Below are positions 1 to 7,973 of a stretch of 64,000 nucleotides of DNA, in pieces. The stretch's first letter is position 1. Each line of letters begins with the position of its first letter. The stretch is from assembly GCF_001040945.1 (NCBI RefSeq), contig NZ_CP011930.1, forward strand, positions 62,001 through 126,000, given 5' to 3'. The position numbers were made by a program, and so were the translations under genes. Below the pieces are notes generated by a model that searched no databases, was not told the origin of the DNA, and was given only the letters and a program-made list of their open reading frames with translations. Source of the DNA: Herbaspirillum seropedicae. Its GTDB lineage: Bacteria > Pseudomonadota > Gammaproteobacteria > Burkholderiales > Burkholderiaceae_D.

Positions 1-94
1 TGGAGGATTCCTTGCGACGGCGGGCACGGGGCCGGGCCTGCCGTCACTGTAGAGTGGATGAGTGGGTGAGCAGCCAGTCTGGAAGAAATCCCTT

Positions 95-108
95 ATATTG
101 TCCAATAT
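95..108. promoter_or_regulatory. Perfect inverted repeat upstream of the LysR gene
   Basis: ATATTG-TC-CAATAT is a perfect 6+2+6 palindrome lying about 80 bp before the LysR-type start codon. A weaker outer pair GTCC (100-103) and GGAC (112-115) overlaps it. LysR regulators commonly bind AT-rich dyads of the T-N11-A type in front of their own or a divergent gene, so this may be the autoregulatory site; that role is inferred from position and symmetry. The rest of 1-188 shows no convincing gene. Confidence 0.35.
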
Positions 109-188
109 ATGGGACAGGGGTAGTCCATCTGCAAAACAGATGGCCAGGCATCAGAAGCCCTGTCACGGACCACTCATCAGGACTGCTC

Positions 189-1079
189 ATGGAACTCCGC
201 CATCTTCGCTATTTCCTCGCCGTTGCCGAGCAACGCAGCTTCACGCGTGCCGCGGAAAAAGTGGGCATCGGCCAGCCGCCGCTGTCGATGCAGATCAAGG
301 CGCTGGAAGAGGAAGTCGGCGGGGCGCTGTTCCTGCGCAGTTCGCAAGGAGTGGAATTGTCGGAGGTCGGACGCGTCCTGCTGCCGCATGCGCAGCGCGC
401 CGTGGACCAGGCCGAACAGGCCCTGCGGGCCGCGCGCCAGGCGGCCAGCGGTGAGACTGGATTACTGCGTATGGGCTTTACTTCTTCGGCGGTATTCCAT
501 CCCCTGGTCTCGCATGCCCTGCAGCAGTTCCGCGAACGGCATCGCAAGCTGGAGATCTCGCTGAGCGAAGGCATCACCGAACAGTTGCTGGCCGATATCG
601 CGGCCTCGCAGCTGGACGCCGCGTTCGTGCGCATCGTCACCACGCCCTCGGCGGCGCTGGGGGTGGTGGAACTGCCGGCGGAAAAATTGAAGGTGGCGCT
701 GCCGCGTTCGCATCCCCTGGCGCGACGCAAGTCGCTGCGCTTGCAGGATCTGGCCAGCGAGAATTTCATCATGGTGCCGCGTGGCAAAGGTTCGGCCTTG
801 TACGACAGCATCTTCAGCGCCTGCCAGGCTGCCGGCTTCGATCCACAGGTGATCCAGCTGGCCCCGCAACTGACCTCGGCCATCAACCTGGTGGCCTCAG
901 GCCTGGGCATTTCCATCGTGCCCGAAGCCATCGAACAGGTGCAGCTGGCGCAGGTGCGTTACGTCGAGATCGTCGAGCCGGCGCCGCGTGCGCAATTGTC
1001 GCTGGCCTATCATCGCCAGTCGATTGCGGCCTCGCGCTTTGCCGCCCATCTGCAGCGTTCGCTGCGGCGGGCGGGCTGA
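189..1079 (+). CDS. LysR-family transcriptional regulator
   Basis: A 296-residue LysR-type regulator. Residues 1-60 form the winged helix-turn-helix (MELRHLRYFLAVAEQRSFTR, then AAEKVGIGQPPLSMQIKALE), and the remainder is the periplasmic-binding-protein-like effector domain. I chose the ATG at 189 because it begins the conserved MELRHLRYF motif; the frame is open upstream to position 12, but that extra part resembles no LysR protein. The sequence is of the BenM/CatM/CbbR-like group, which responds to small metabolites, but the effector cannot be told. Its target is probably divergent and lies left of the window. A GC-rich hairpin spans its stop codon. Confidence 0.9.
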   Translation: MELRHLRYFLAVAEQRSFTRAAEKVGIGQPPLSMQIKALEEEVGGALFLRSSQGVELSEVGRVLLPHAQRAVDQAEQALRAARQAASGETGLLRMGFTSSAVFHPLVSHALQQFRERHRKLEISLSEGITEQLLADIAASQLDAAFVRIVTTPSAALGVVELPAEKLKVALPRSHPLARRKSLRLQDLASENFIMVPRGKGSALYDSIFSACQAAGFDPQVIQLAPQLTSAINLVASGLGISIVPEAIEQVQLAQVRYVEIVEPAPRAQLSLAYHRQSIAASRFAAHLQRSLRRAG

Positions 1080-1090
1080 GCGGCCCGCCG
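1065..1090. terminator. GC-rich hairpin at the end of the LysR gene
   Basis: CGGCGGGC and GCCCGCCG form an 8-bp perfect stem with a 10-nt loop that contains the stop codon. There is no T-tract, so it is at best a weak or factor-assisted terminator between two convergent genes. Confidence 0.3.
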
Positions 1091-1109
1091 TTCAGGCCTG
1101 TCGATGAAA

Positions 1110-1601
1110 TCAGTGCTGGTTGGGTTTGAAGCGTCGCAGCAGCGAGTTGGCCTGTTGCAGGAACGCCCGGGGGTATTGTTCCACCAGCCTTTCCAGCGCG
1201 GGCAGCATGCGCTCCAGGGCGATGGTCAGGGCGATGTCGCTGATCTCTTCGCCCCAGAGCACCTTCTGCACGAAGGCGACCGGGCCGATATCGGCAATGA
1301 GGCTCATGCTCATCTGGCGTTCCAGCGTGTCCGTGCGCGGTCCGAAGGACTCGTCGAAGATGCGCATGATCGCGGCTTCTAGTTCCCTGCGCAGGCTTCT
1401 GCCGGGGGCGTCCGGCGCAGGCGGCGATGGCTGGCGCGGTGCTTTGGCCGGCGCATTCCCGATCAGTGCGCTGGCCTCCCCCGCCATACGACTGAGTTGC
1501 TGCACATGCAGGGTCAGCGCGCTGATCTCGGCGAGCAAGGAGCGCAGTGGCATCTGTTCCGGCATGTCCGATCCGGCTGGGCCGGCTGGTAATGGATTCA
1601 T
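1110..1601 (-). CDS. Conserved hypothetical protein
   Basis: A 163-residue protein that I do not recognise. The start was set at the ATG at 1601 (MNPLPAGPAGSDMPEQ) because the open frame upstream of it is compositionally random. After a Pro/Gly-rich N-terminus come a helical segment, a Pro/Ala-rich linker (about residues 50-70) and a predicted all-helical C-terminal half that ends in basic residues. No signal peptide, membrane segment or metal motif is visible. It is convergent with the LysR gene and not in an operon with anything. The Shine-Dalgarno sequence is weak. Confidence 0.6.
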   Translation of the reverse strand: MNPLPAGPAGSDMPEQMPLRSLLAEISALTLHVQQLSRMAGEASALIGNAPAKAPRQPSPPAPDAPGRSLRRELEAAIMRIFDESFGPRTDTLERQMSMSLIADIGPVAFVQKVLWGEEISDIALTIALERMLPALERLVEQYPRAFLQQANSLLRRFKPNQH

Positions 1602-2095
1602 GTTGTTCTTGTTGCTCAGGCAATTGGGGAGCTGCCCAAACCGCCTGCGTGAATCGATCGGACCGACGGGACCGCCCCCACGCGGATGAACCGTCGGCTT
1701 GCATGCATGCCCTTGCCTTGCGCACCGATCCTCTGGACGACACAGAGATCGCGGGAAGCAACCGGCATGAGTTTCCCTGTGGAAACAGCGCAAAGTATAG
1801 TGCGGTGCAAAAATTTACGCATGACAATTTCGCCCGCGTTTAGCGTAGACGCCACAGTGTTCTCCGGAAATATTGTTCAGATAATAAAAGAAAACGCCGA
1901 TGTTGCGTTTCATTCATGTCTTATTCATGTCTTTGTATTTTTTTACTTTCCACTCCAGCGTGCTTCGTCCCAAGGCCTGCTTGCGGCAAATCGTCGCAGT
2001 GGGGCCTGGTTGTCAGGAATCGGTCAGCTTTGCGCGAATGTGAAGCAATATAATGAGAATGCTTATCGATTCCCTTATCCTTTCCCAAGAAGCTC
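1602..2095. other. Intergenic region, 494 bp, divergent promoters
   Basis: This spacer separates the unknown minus-strand gene from feoA. It is AT-richer than its surroundings between 1780 and 2070. The only element I can support is the Fur-like box at 2049-2067. Short open frames in both strands have no ribosome-binding site or recognisable protein. Confidence 0.5.
2049..2067 (+). promoter_or_regulatory. Putative Fur box upstream of feoA
   Basis: The 19-mer TATAATGAGAATGCTTATC matches the classical Fur consensus at 15 of 19 positions by hand alignment. It lies 29 bp before the feoA start codon. This would make the feo operon iron-repressed, as is usual for ferrous iron uptake. Confidence 0.7.
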
Positions 2096-2347
2096 ATGCG
2101 CCTGACCGAACTCGCCAAGGGCGTGGCCGCCATCGTCGACCACGTGACTGATCAACATAGCGCCGACGCCGTTGCGGCGCGCCTGCGCGACTTGGGTTTC
2201 GTGCCGGGCGAGCCGGTGCGGGTGGTGGCGGCTGCGCCTTGGGGGGGCGATCCCATCGTCGTGCAGATCGGCTCCACGCGCTTTGCCTTGCGCCGCGCCG
2301 AGGCGCAGCGGGTCACGCTGCAGGTGGCCCAGGGAGGTGTAGCATGA
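2096..2347 (+). CDS. feoA: Ferrous iron transport protein A
   Basis: An 83-residue cytoplasmic FeoA with the family's SH3-like fold: the N-terminal MRLTELAKGV, the central LRDLGFVPGEPVRVVAAAPW and the C-terminal FALRRAEAQRV are typical. FeoA is the small partner of the FeoB iron permease and is needed for full ferrous iron uptake. The gene has a Fur-like site immediately upstream, and its TGA overlaps the feoB start (ATGA at 2344-2347), indicating translational coupling. Confidence 0.92.
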   Translation: MRLTELAKGVAAIVDHVTDQHSADAVAARLRDLGFVPGEPVRVVAAAPWGGDPIVVQIGSTRFALRRAEAQRVTLQVAQGGVA

Positions 2348-4170
2348 GCGCGGCCGGTTTGAACATCGCCCTGGTGGGCAATCCCAATTGCGGCAAGACA
2401 GCGCTGTTCAACCAGCTCACCGGAGCGCGCCAGAAGGTGGCCAACTATGCCGGTGTGACGGTGGAACGCAAGTCCGGCAGCTTCACCGCTCCGTCTGGGC
2501 GCCAGGTGCGTGTGGTCGACCTGCCTGGGGCCTACAGCCTGCAATCGGTCAGCCCCGATGAGCGCGTCACCCAGGCGGTGCTGCAGGGGCGCTATCCGGG
2601 CGAGGCCGTGCCGGACCTGATCGTCTGCGTGGCCGACGCCACCAACCTGCGCCTGCACCTGCGCTTCGTGCTGGAGGTGCGGCGCCTGGGCCGGCCCATG
2701 GTGCTGGCGCTGAACATGATGGATGCGGCCGCCCGCCGCGGCATCCGCATCGATGTGGCGGCCTTGTCGCAGCGCCTGGGCATGCCCGTCATCGAAACCG
2801 TGGCGGTCAAGCGCGGCGGTGCGCGCGCCCTGGTGGCGGCCATCGACGGCGGCGAGCCGGTGGCGGCGCCCGCCGTGCCGGATATCGATGACCTGCACGT
2901 CGAAGTGCGCGCCCTGCTGGCCGTGACCGTGGTCATGCCCGCCCCCACCGATGGCCGCGATGACGCGATCGATCGCATCGCCCTGCATCCGGTGCTGGGC
3001 GTGCTCTTGCTGGCGCTGACCATGTTCCTGGTATTCCAGGCGGTCTACGCCATCGGCAAGCCCATGACCGATGCCATCGCCGATGGCTTCGGGACGCTGG
3101 GCGGCGTGGTCGGCGAGTGGCTGCCGGAGGGACCGCTGCGCGGGCTGGTCACCGACGGCCTGGTGGCCGGACTGGGGACGGTGCTGGGCTTCCTGCCGCA
3201 GATCCTGGTGCTGTTCTTCTTCATCCTCCTGCTGGAGGAATCGGGCTACCTGCCGCGTGCAGCCTTCGTGCTGGACAAGCTGATGGTCTCGGTGGGGCTG
3301 TCGGGGCGCTCCTTCATTCCCCTGCTCTCCAGCTTCGCCTGCGCCATTCCGGGCATCATGGGCACGCGCAGCATCACCGATCCGCGTGACCGGCTCGCTA
3401 CCATCCTGGTAGCACCGCTGATGACTTGTTCGGCCCGCCTGCCGGTCTATGCGCTGCTGATCGGCGCTTTCATTCCGCACCGGCCGGTGCTGGGCGTGTT
3501 CAACCTGCAGGGACTGGCGCTGTTCTGCCTGTACGTGGCCGGCATCGCGGCGGCCATGCTGGTGGCCTGGGTCGCCAAGCGCATCGGCAATGCGCGCCAG
3601 GAACGCGCGCTGTTGATGGAGCTGCCCTCCTACCGCTGGCCGCACTGGCGCGATATCGCCCTGGGCCTGTGGGAGCGCGGCGCGATCTTCCTCAAGCGGC
3701 TCACCGGCGTGATGCTGGCGCTGACCGTGCTGATGTGGGCCATCTGCACCTTCCCTGCCCCGCCAGCGCAGGCCACGCGCGCGGCCATCGACTATTCCAT
3801 CGCCGGCTATATCGGCCACAGCCTGCAATACCTGTTCGCGCCGCTGGGCTTCAACTGGCAGATCAGCCTGTCGCTGATCCCCGCCTTTGCCGCGCGCGAG
3901 ACGGCGGTGGCGACGCTGGCCACGGTCTATGCGGTCGGCGGCGAAGAAGGCGCGGCCTTGCAGAGCGCGCTGGCCTCGCATATCTCGCTGGCCAGCGCCT
4001 TGTCCTTGATGGTGTGGTTCGCCTTCGCGCCGCAGTGCATGTCGACGCTGGCCATCATCCGCCGCGAGACGCAATCCTGGCGCATGGTAGCGCTGTCCTT
4101 CGGCTACATGTTCGTGCTGGCCTATGCGGCGTCCTTCCTGACCTATAACGTCGCAAGGTGGCTGGCATGA
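2344..4170 (+). CDS. feoB: Ferrous iron transporter B
   Basis: A 608-residue inner-membrane ferrous iron transporter. The N-terminal GTPase domain shows G1 (GNPNCGKT, residues 12-19), G3 (DLPG, 59-62) and G4 (NMMD, 124-127). Two Gate domains with the membrane helices follow; SGRSFIPLLSSFACAIPGIM is the conserved Gate motif with its Cys. It is shorter than the roughly 770-residue E. coli protein, with a reduced region after the G domain. The start at 2344 was chosen for the ATGA overlap with feoA and the conserved N-terminus. Its stop overlaps the next start in the same way. Confidence 0.95.
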   Translation: MSAAGLNIALVGNPNCGKTALFNQLTGARQKVANYAGVTVERKSGSFTAPSGRQVRVVDLPGAYSLQSVSPDERVTQAVLQGRYPGEAVPDLIVCVADATNLRLHLRFVLEVRRLGRPMVLALNMMDAAARRGIRIDVAALSQRLGMPVIETVAVKRGGARALVAAIDGGEPVAAPAVPDIDDLHVEVRALLAVTVVMPAPTDGRDDAIDRIALHPVLGVLLLALTMFLVFQAVYAIGKPMTDAIADGFGTLGGVVGEWLPEGPLRGLVTDGLVAGLGTVLGFLPQILVLFFFILLLEESGYLPRAAFVLDKLMVSVGLSGRSFIPLLSSFACAIPGIMGTRSITDPRDRLATILVAPLMTCSARLPVYALLIGAFIPHRPVLGVFNLQGLALFCLYVAGIAAAMLVAWVAKRIGNARQERALLMELPSYRWPHWRDIALGLWERGAIFLKRLTGVMLALTVLMWAICTFPAPPAQATRAAIDYSIAGYIGHSLQYLFAPLGFNWQISLSLIPAFAARETAVATLATVYAVGGEEGAALQSALASHISLASALSLMVWFAFAPQCMSTLAIIRRETQSWRMVALSFGYMFVLAYAASFLTYNVARWLA

Positions 4171-4454
4171 ATCACGCGCTGTGGTGGCAATACGCGGTCA
4201 TTGCCGCGCTGGTGACGGTGAGCACCCTCTACATGCTGCGCAAGCTGGCGCCCACGGTGAGCTGGCGCTGGCAGGCCCGCATGGCCAGCTGGCTGCTGCG
4301 GCGTCGTGGGGGAATGTGGCGGGCGCTGGGCCGGCGCTGGTTGCCGCCCGCCAAGGGCGGGGGCTGTGGCGGCGGCGCCTGTGATGGTTGCGGCGACAGC
4401 GGCGACGCCCTGCCGCCGCTGGAACAGAAGATCCAGTTCCACCGCCGCCGCTGA
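4167..4454 (+). CDS. Small Cys-rich membrane protein of the feo operon
   Basis: A 95-residue protein with one N-terminal transmembrane helix (about residues 8-25), a basic stretch and a C-terminal Gly/Cys cluster (CGGGACDGC; Cys67, Cys72, Cys75). The start overlaps the feoB stop as ATGA. It resembles the DUF6587 / FeoB-associated Cys-rich membrane protein type and may replace FeoC, which is absent here. The cysteines could bind iron or sense redox state; that is inference. The basic segment next to the helix predicts a cytoplasmic tail. Confidence 0.75.
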   Translation: MNHALWWQYAVIAALVTVSTLYMLRKLAPTVSWRWQARMASWLLRRRGGMWRALGRRWLPPAKGGGCGGGACDGCGDSGDALPPLEQKIQFHRRR

Positions 4455-4473
4455 TCTGCAGCGGCGCGGCGGA

Positions 4474-5679
4474 TCAGTGCAGCTCTTCGGCCTCGAAGCC
4501 TGCCGCCCGCAGGGCTTGCAGCACCTGCGCCAGATGCGGACGCCCACGGGTCTGCAGCACCAGTTCGATATCCACGTTCTGCGCCGCCAGCAGCGTAAAG
4601 GCGCGCTGGTGATGCACCTCATCGACGTTGGCGCCGGCCTCGGCAACGATGCCGGTGATGCGCGCCAGCGTGCCCGGCACATCGCGCGAGCTGACCTTGA
4701 CCCGCGCCAGCCGTCCGGCGCGCACCATGCCGCGTTCGATGATGGCCGTCAGCAGCAGCGGATCGATGTTGCCGCCTGAGAGCACCAGCCCCACCCGCTT
4801 GCCGCGGAAGCGGTCCGGATAGCGCACCAGCGCCGCCAGTCCGGCTGCGCCCGCGCCTTCCACCAGGGTCTTTTCGATTTCCAGCAGCATCAGCACGGCC
4901 TGTTCGATATCGCCTTCATCGACCAGCAACAGCTCATCGGCTTCGCGGGCGATGATGGCGCGGGTCAGCGTGCCGGGCGTGCCTACCGCGATACCTTCGG
5001 CGATGGTGCTCGCGCCCACCGGGTGCTCGGTGCCCTTGACCGCATTGACCATGGTCGGGAAGCGCCGCGTCTGCACGCCCACGATCTCGATCTCCGGCTT
5101 GATCGCGCGCGCAGCCACGGCCATGCCGGCCAAGAGGCCGCCGCCGCCGATGGAGACCACCAGGCAATCGAGGTCCGGCACCGCCTTCATCATCTCCAGC
5201 GCGACCGTGCCCTGGCCGGCGATGATGGCTTCGTCGTCGTAGGGGTGGACGAAGGTCAGTCCTTCCTTTTCGGCCAGTTCGTAGGCATGGGTGCGCGCAG
5301 CTTCCAGGGTGTCGCCATGCAGCACGACATTGGCGCCGAAACCGCGTGTGCGTTCGATCTTCACGCCGGGCGTGAAGCGCGGCATGACGATGGTGGCCGG
5401 CAAGCCCAGCCGTTGCGCGTGATAGGCCACGCCTTGCGCATGGTTGCCGGCCGACATGGCCACCACGCCACGCGCCCCGCCCCCGCTGGCAGCCACGTCC
5501 ACCAGCTTGTTGCAGGCGCCGCGCTCCTTGAAGGAGGCGGTGAATTGCAGGTTCTCGAACTTGAGGAAGACCTGGGCGCCGACGATCTGGGACAGCGTGC
5601 GTGATTCCACGCAGGGCGTCTCCAGGATCTGGCCTTGCAGCCGGCGGGCGGCTGCTTCGATATCGTTGAGCGTTGTCAT
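4474..5679 (-). CDS. ilvA: Threonine ammonia-lyase with ACT domain
   Basis: A 401-residue PLP-dependent threonine dehydratase (threonine to 2-oxobutyrate and ammonia). The PLP lysine lies in FTASFKERGACNK (Lys51), and the glycine-rich phosphate loop is SIGGGGLLAG. The last 75 or so residues form a single ACT domain (VSSRDVPGTLARITGIVAEA), a plan shared by shorter IlvA/TdcB-like enzymes rather than the 514-residue E. coli IlvA with two regulatory domains. The start was set at the ATG at 5679 (MTTLNDIEAAARRL). It is convergent with the feo operon. Biosynthetic versus catabolic use cannot be decided from sequence. Confidence 0.88.
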   Translation of the reverse strand: MTTLNDIEAAARRLQGQILETPCVESRTLSQIVGAQVFLKFENLQFTASFKERGACNKLVDVAASGGGARGVVAMSAGNHAQGVAYHAQRLGLPATIVMPRFTPGVKIERTRGFGANVVLHGDTLEAARTHAYELAEKEGLTFVHPYDDEAIIAGQGTVALEMMKAVPDLDCLVVSIGGGGLLAGMAVAARAIKPEIEIVGVQTRRFPTMVNAVKGTEHPVGASTIAEGIAVGTPGTLTRAIIAREADELLLVDEGDIEQAVLMLLEIEKTLVEGAGAAGLAALVRYPDRFRGKRVGLVLSGGNIDPLLLTAIIERGMVRAGRLARVKVSSRDVPGTLARITGIVAEAGANVDEVHHQRAFTLLAAQNVDIELVLQTRGRPHLAQVLQALRAAGFEAEELH

Positions 5680-6024
5680 GTTGCGATTGTAGAGCGAATG
5701 CACCGCTTTGTAGCACTTCATGCAAGCGCGGCGCGAGGATGGCGATAAATCGAATGTGGATGCTTGCAAACTTGGAAAAATGAAAAAATCGGGGCCACCG
5801 ATGTCGTTGCAGCGCTTGGCAGAGCGGCCTGGATTGCCAGGTCATCAACATCAAATTTCTTTTGTTTCCACCATTGAACTCGGTGGATGTGGCGACTAGA
5901 GTGAAGACTCGTCGCGCCACCGCCTGAAACGCTTGCCCCAGTGGAAGCGACACCTGCAAGGGCCATGCGCCCTCGCCCCTCGCGCAGCTACCTCAGCCTC
6001 AGCCGTTCTCATCAAGGAGACACC
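5680..6024. other. Divergent intergenic region, 345 bp
   Basis: Spacer between ilvA (minus) and the small zinc-ribbon gene (plus). It holds the promoter-like element at 5874-5902 and a strong ribosome-binding site (AAGGAG) just before 6025. I see no riboswitch, leader peptide or repeat. Confidence 0.5.
5874..5902 (+). promoter_or_regulatory. Sigma-70-like promoter
   Basis: TTGAAC and TAGAGT are separated by 17 bp, 120 bp upstream of the zinc-ribbon gene and pointing at it. The spacing is ideal, and each hexamer keeps four of six consensus bases. Confidence 0.45.
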
Positions 6025-6381
6025 ATGAGCATCGCCACCCGGCCCCCGGATGTCAGGCCATCCCCGTTACCGCCCCTGAGCCCTTCCCCGCGTCTGCCCG
6101 AACGCCCGCGCTACGAGCAGCGCACCACCCCCTTGCTGTTGAAGCTGGTCGAACTGGACCCGCGTGAAGTGATCGACGGCATCATGACGCCGGGCGGATA
6201 TCTCACCGCCGACGTGATTCCCGTCGGTCCCATGCGCGAGGCCTGCCCGCACTGCGAAGGCGTGGCGCTGCAACTGGTGTTGCGGCACCGGCATGTCAGG
6301 CGCAGCCATCTGTTCTGCCGGGTGTGCACCCGGGTCTACGATGCGCTCAATGACAGTGGGTATTCGGTGTTGACGGTGTGA
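6025..6381 (+). CDS. Small protein with a putative zinc ribbon
   Basis: A 118-residue protein without a recognised name. A Pro/Arg-rich N-terminus is followed by a core of about 80 residues carrying two CXXC pairs (CPHC, Cys74/77; CRVC, Cys98/101) 20 residues apart, as expected for a zinc ribbon. The start at 6025 is supported by an AAGGAG ribosome-binding site. No transmembrane segment is seen. It stands alone between ilvA and ogt with its own likely promoter. Confidence 0.7.
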   Translation: MSIATRPPDVRPSPLPPLSPSPRLPERPRYEQRTTPLLLKLVELDPREVIDGIMTPGGYLTADVIPVGPMREACPHCEGVALQLVLRHRHVRRSHLFCRVCTRVYDALNDSGYSVLTV

Positions 6382-6507
6382 CGCGACCGCGCTTTACCTG
6401 CAGGGCGCTGCGCGAAAGCGGCGCCCTGTTTTCATTTGGAGGATGCCTCCCATTGTTGCTGGCAACAAAGTAGAATCAGCCCCCTCAACGCAACAAAAGA
6501 GAAGCCA

Positions 6508-7080
6508 ATGGAATATGCCTACAAGCGGATGGCCTCCCCGGCCGGTGTGCTCAAGCTGGTGGCCAAGGGGGATCATCTGGCTGCGATCCTGTGGGAAGAC
6601 GATGACGCCCTGCGCGTGCGCCTGGGTGAGATGGTGGAAGATGAAGACCGTGCGGTCCTGATCGAGACCGAACATCAGCTGCGCGAATACTTTGCCGGTG
6701 AACGCGAGAGCTTCGACCTCCCCTTGCATTTCGAAGGCACCGAATTCCAGCGCCAGGTGTGGTCGGCGTTGCTCGATATTCCCTATGGACAGACCCGCAC
6801 GTATCTCGACATCGCCCGCCAGCTCGGCAACGAGAAAGCAGTGCGCGCCGTGGGTGCGGCCAATGGGCGCAATCCCATTTGCATCATCGCGCCCTGCCAT
6901 CGCGTCATCGGCGCCGGCGGCGAACTGACCGGCTTTGCCGGCGGGCTGCACGTCAAGAAGCTGCTGCTGGCCATCGAGGGCATCTCTACCGAAGGCCGCG
7001 ATATCGGCCAGGTCATCGATCCGCGCCGCAAGGCGCAGTCGCGGCGGCGGGAAGATCCCAATCAGCTGTCGCTGCTGTAA
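6508..7080 (+). CDS. ogt: Methylated-DNA--protein-cysteine methyltransferase
   Basis: A 190-residue O6-alkylguanine-DNA alkyltransferase that removes methyl groups from guanine to its own cysteine. The active-site motif PCHRV is present (Cys130), preceded by the recognition helix GAANGRNP and the helix-turn-helix YGQTRTYLDIARQLG. The C-terminal extension is basic. The start at 6508 (MEYAYKRM) fits Ogt proteins; the frame is open upstream but unconserved. It lacks the AraC-type half of Ada, so it is the constitutive Ogt type. It is monocistronic and convergent with the ABC transporter downstream. Confidence 0.93.
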   Translation: MEYAYKRMASPAGVLKLVAKGDHLAAILWEDDDALRVRLGEMVEDEDRAVLIETEHQLREYFAGERESFDLPLHFEGTEFQRQVWSALLDIPYGQTRTYLDIARQLGNEKAVRAVGAANGRNPICIIAPCHRVIGAGGELTGFAGGLHVKKLLLAIEGISTEGRDIGQVIDPRRKAQSRRREDPNQLSLL

Positions 7081-7097
7081 ATGATATAAATCATTTT
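7079..7097. terminator. AT-rich hairpin between convergent genes
   Basis: AAATGAT and ATCATTT form a 7-bp stem with a 4-nt loop, followed by T residues. It overlaps the ogt stop codon and abuts the permease stop, so it could serve both strands. Confidence 0.45.
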
Positions 7098-7098
7098 C

Positions 7099-7965
7099 TC
7101 AGCGCTGCATGCCCCACTTCTTCACGGTCACGCGTTCCAGCGTATTGAAGACCAGGTTTTCCACCAGCAGTCCGATCAGGATCACCATGGCCAGGCCGGC
7201 AAATACCTTGTCGGTATAGAGTTCGTTGCGATTCTGGAAGATGTACCAGCCCAGTCCACCCTTGCCGCTGGTGGCGCCGAAGACCAGCTCGGCGGCAATC
7301 AGCGTGCGCCACGCAAACGCCCAGCCGATGCGCAGTCCCGCCAGGATGGAGGGCAGGGCGGCCGGCACCAGCACCTGCAGCACGAAACCCAGCCCGCGCA
7401 GACCATAGTTGCGGCCGGCCATGCGCAGGGTGTCCGATACTCCCAGGAAGCCCGCATAAGTATTGACCGCCAGCGCCCACAGCACCGAATGCACCAGCAC
7501 GAAGATCAGGCTACCCTGGCCCAGGCCGAACCAGAGCAGGGCGATGGGCAAGAGTGCAATGGCCGGCAGCGGATTGAACATCGAAGTCAGCGTGCCCAGC
7601 AGGTCGCGCCCGAATTGCGTGGACACTGCCAGCGTGGTCAGTGCGAAGGCGGCCACGATGCCTAGCACATAAGCCTTCAGCAGCACCTGCAGCGACAGCC
7701 AGGTCTTGCCGAACAGCTCGCCGCTGCGGAGGCCGTCGATAAAGGCCTGCGCGGTCTGCAGGAAGCTTGGCAGCAGCAGGTCATTGTTCTGCCAGCGCGC
7801 GACGCCTTCCCACACCAGCGCCAGCAACAGCAGGATGGCGCCCTTGCGCACCCAGCCCTGTTGCCAGAGGCGCTGGGGCAGCGAGAACTGGCGTTGCAGC
7901 ACCAGGCCGGGCAGGGGTGTCAGCGGGATTTCGTATTCGTCGCGGATCGGCGGGGTCTGGGCCAT
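7099..7965 (-). CDS. ABC transporter permease, nitrate/sulfonate/taurine type
   Basis: A 288-residue inner-membrane permease with about six helices and the binding-protein-dependent transport signature near residues 200-220 (AALPSILAGLRIGWAFAWRT). It is like SsuC/TauC/NrtB. It is the last gene of a minus-strand operon: binding protein, ATPase, permease. Only eight bases separate it from the ATPase stop. No sulfonatase, taurine dioxygenase or nitrate reductase is adjacent, so the substrate stays open. Confidence 0.88.
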   Translation of the reverse strand: MAQTPPIRDEYEIPLTPLPGLVLQRQFSLPQRLWQQGWVRKGAILLLLALVWEGVARWQNNDLLLPSFLQTAQAFIDGLRSGELFGKTWLSLQVLLKAYVLGIVAAFALTTLAVSTQFGRDLLGTLTSMFNPLPAIALLPIALLWFGLGQGSLIFVLVHSVLWALAVNTYAGFLGVSDTLRMAGRNYGLRGLGFVLQVLVPAALPSILAGLRIGWAFAWRTLIAAELVFGATSGKGGLGWYIFQNRNELYTDKVFAGLAMVILIGLLVENLVFNTLERVTVKKWGMQR

Positions 7966-7973
7966 GGCGGGAT

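Noticed and set aside
2152..4074. A 640-codon open frame antisense to feoB
   Set aside because: Gln/His/Arg-rich shadow translation opposite a certain gene.
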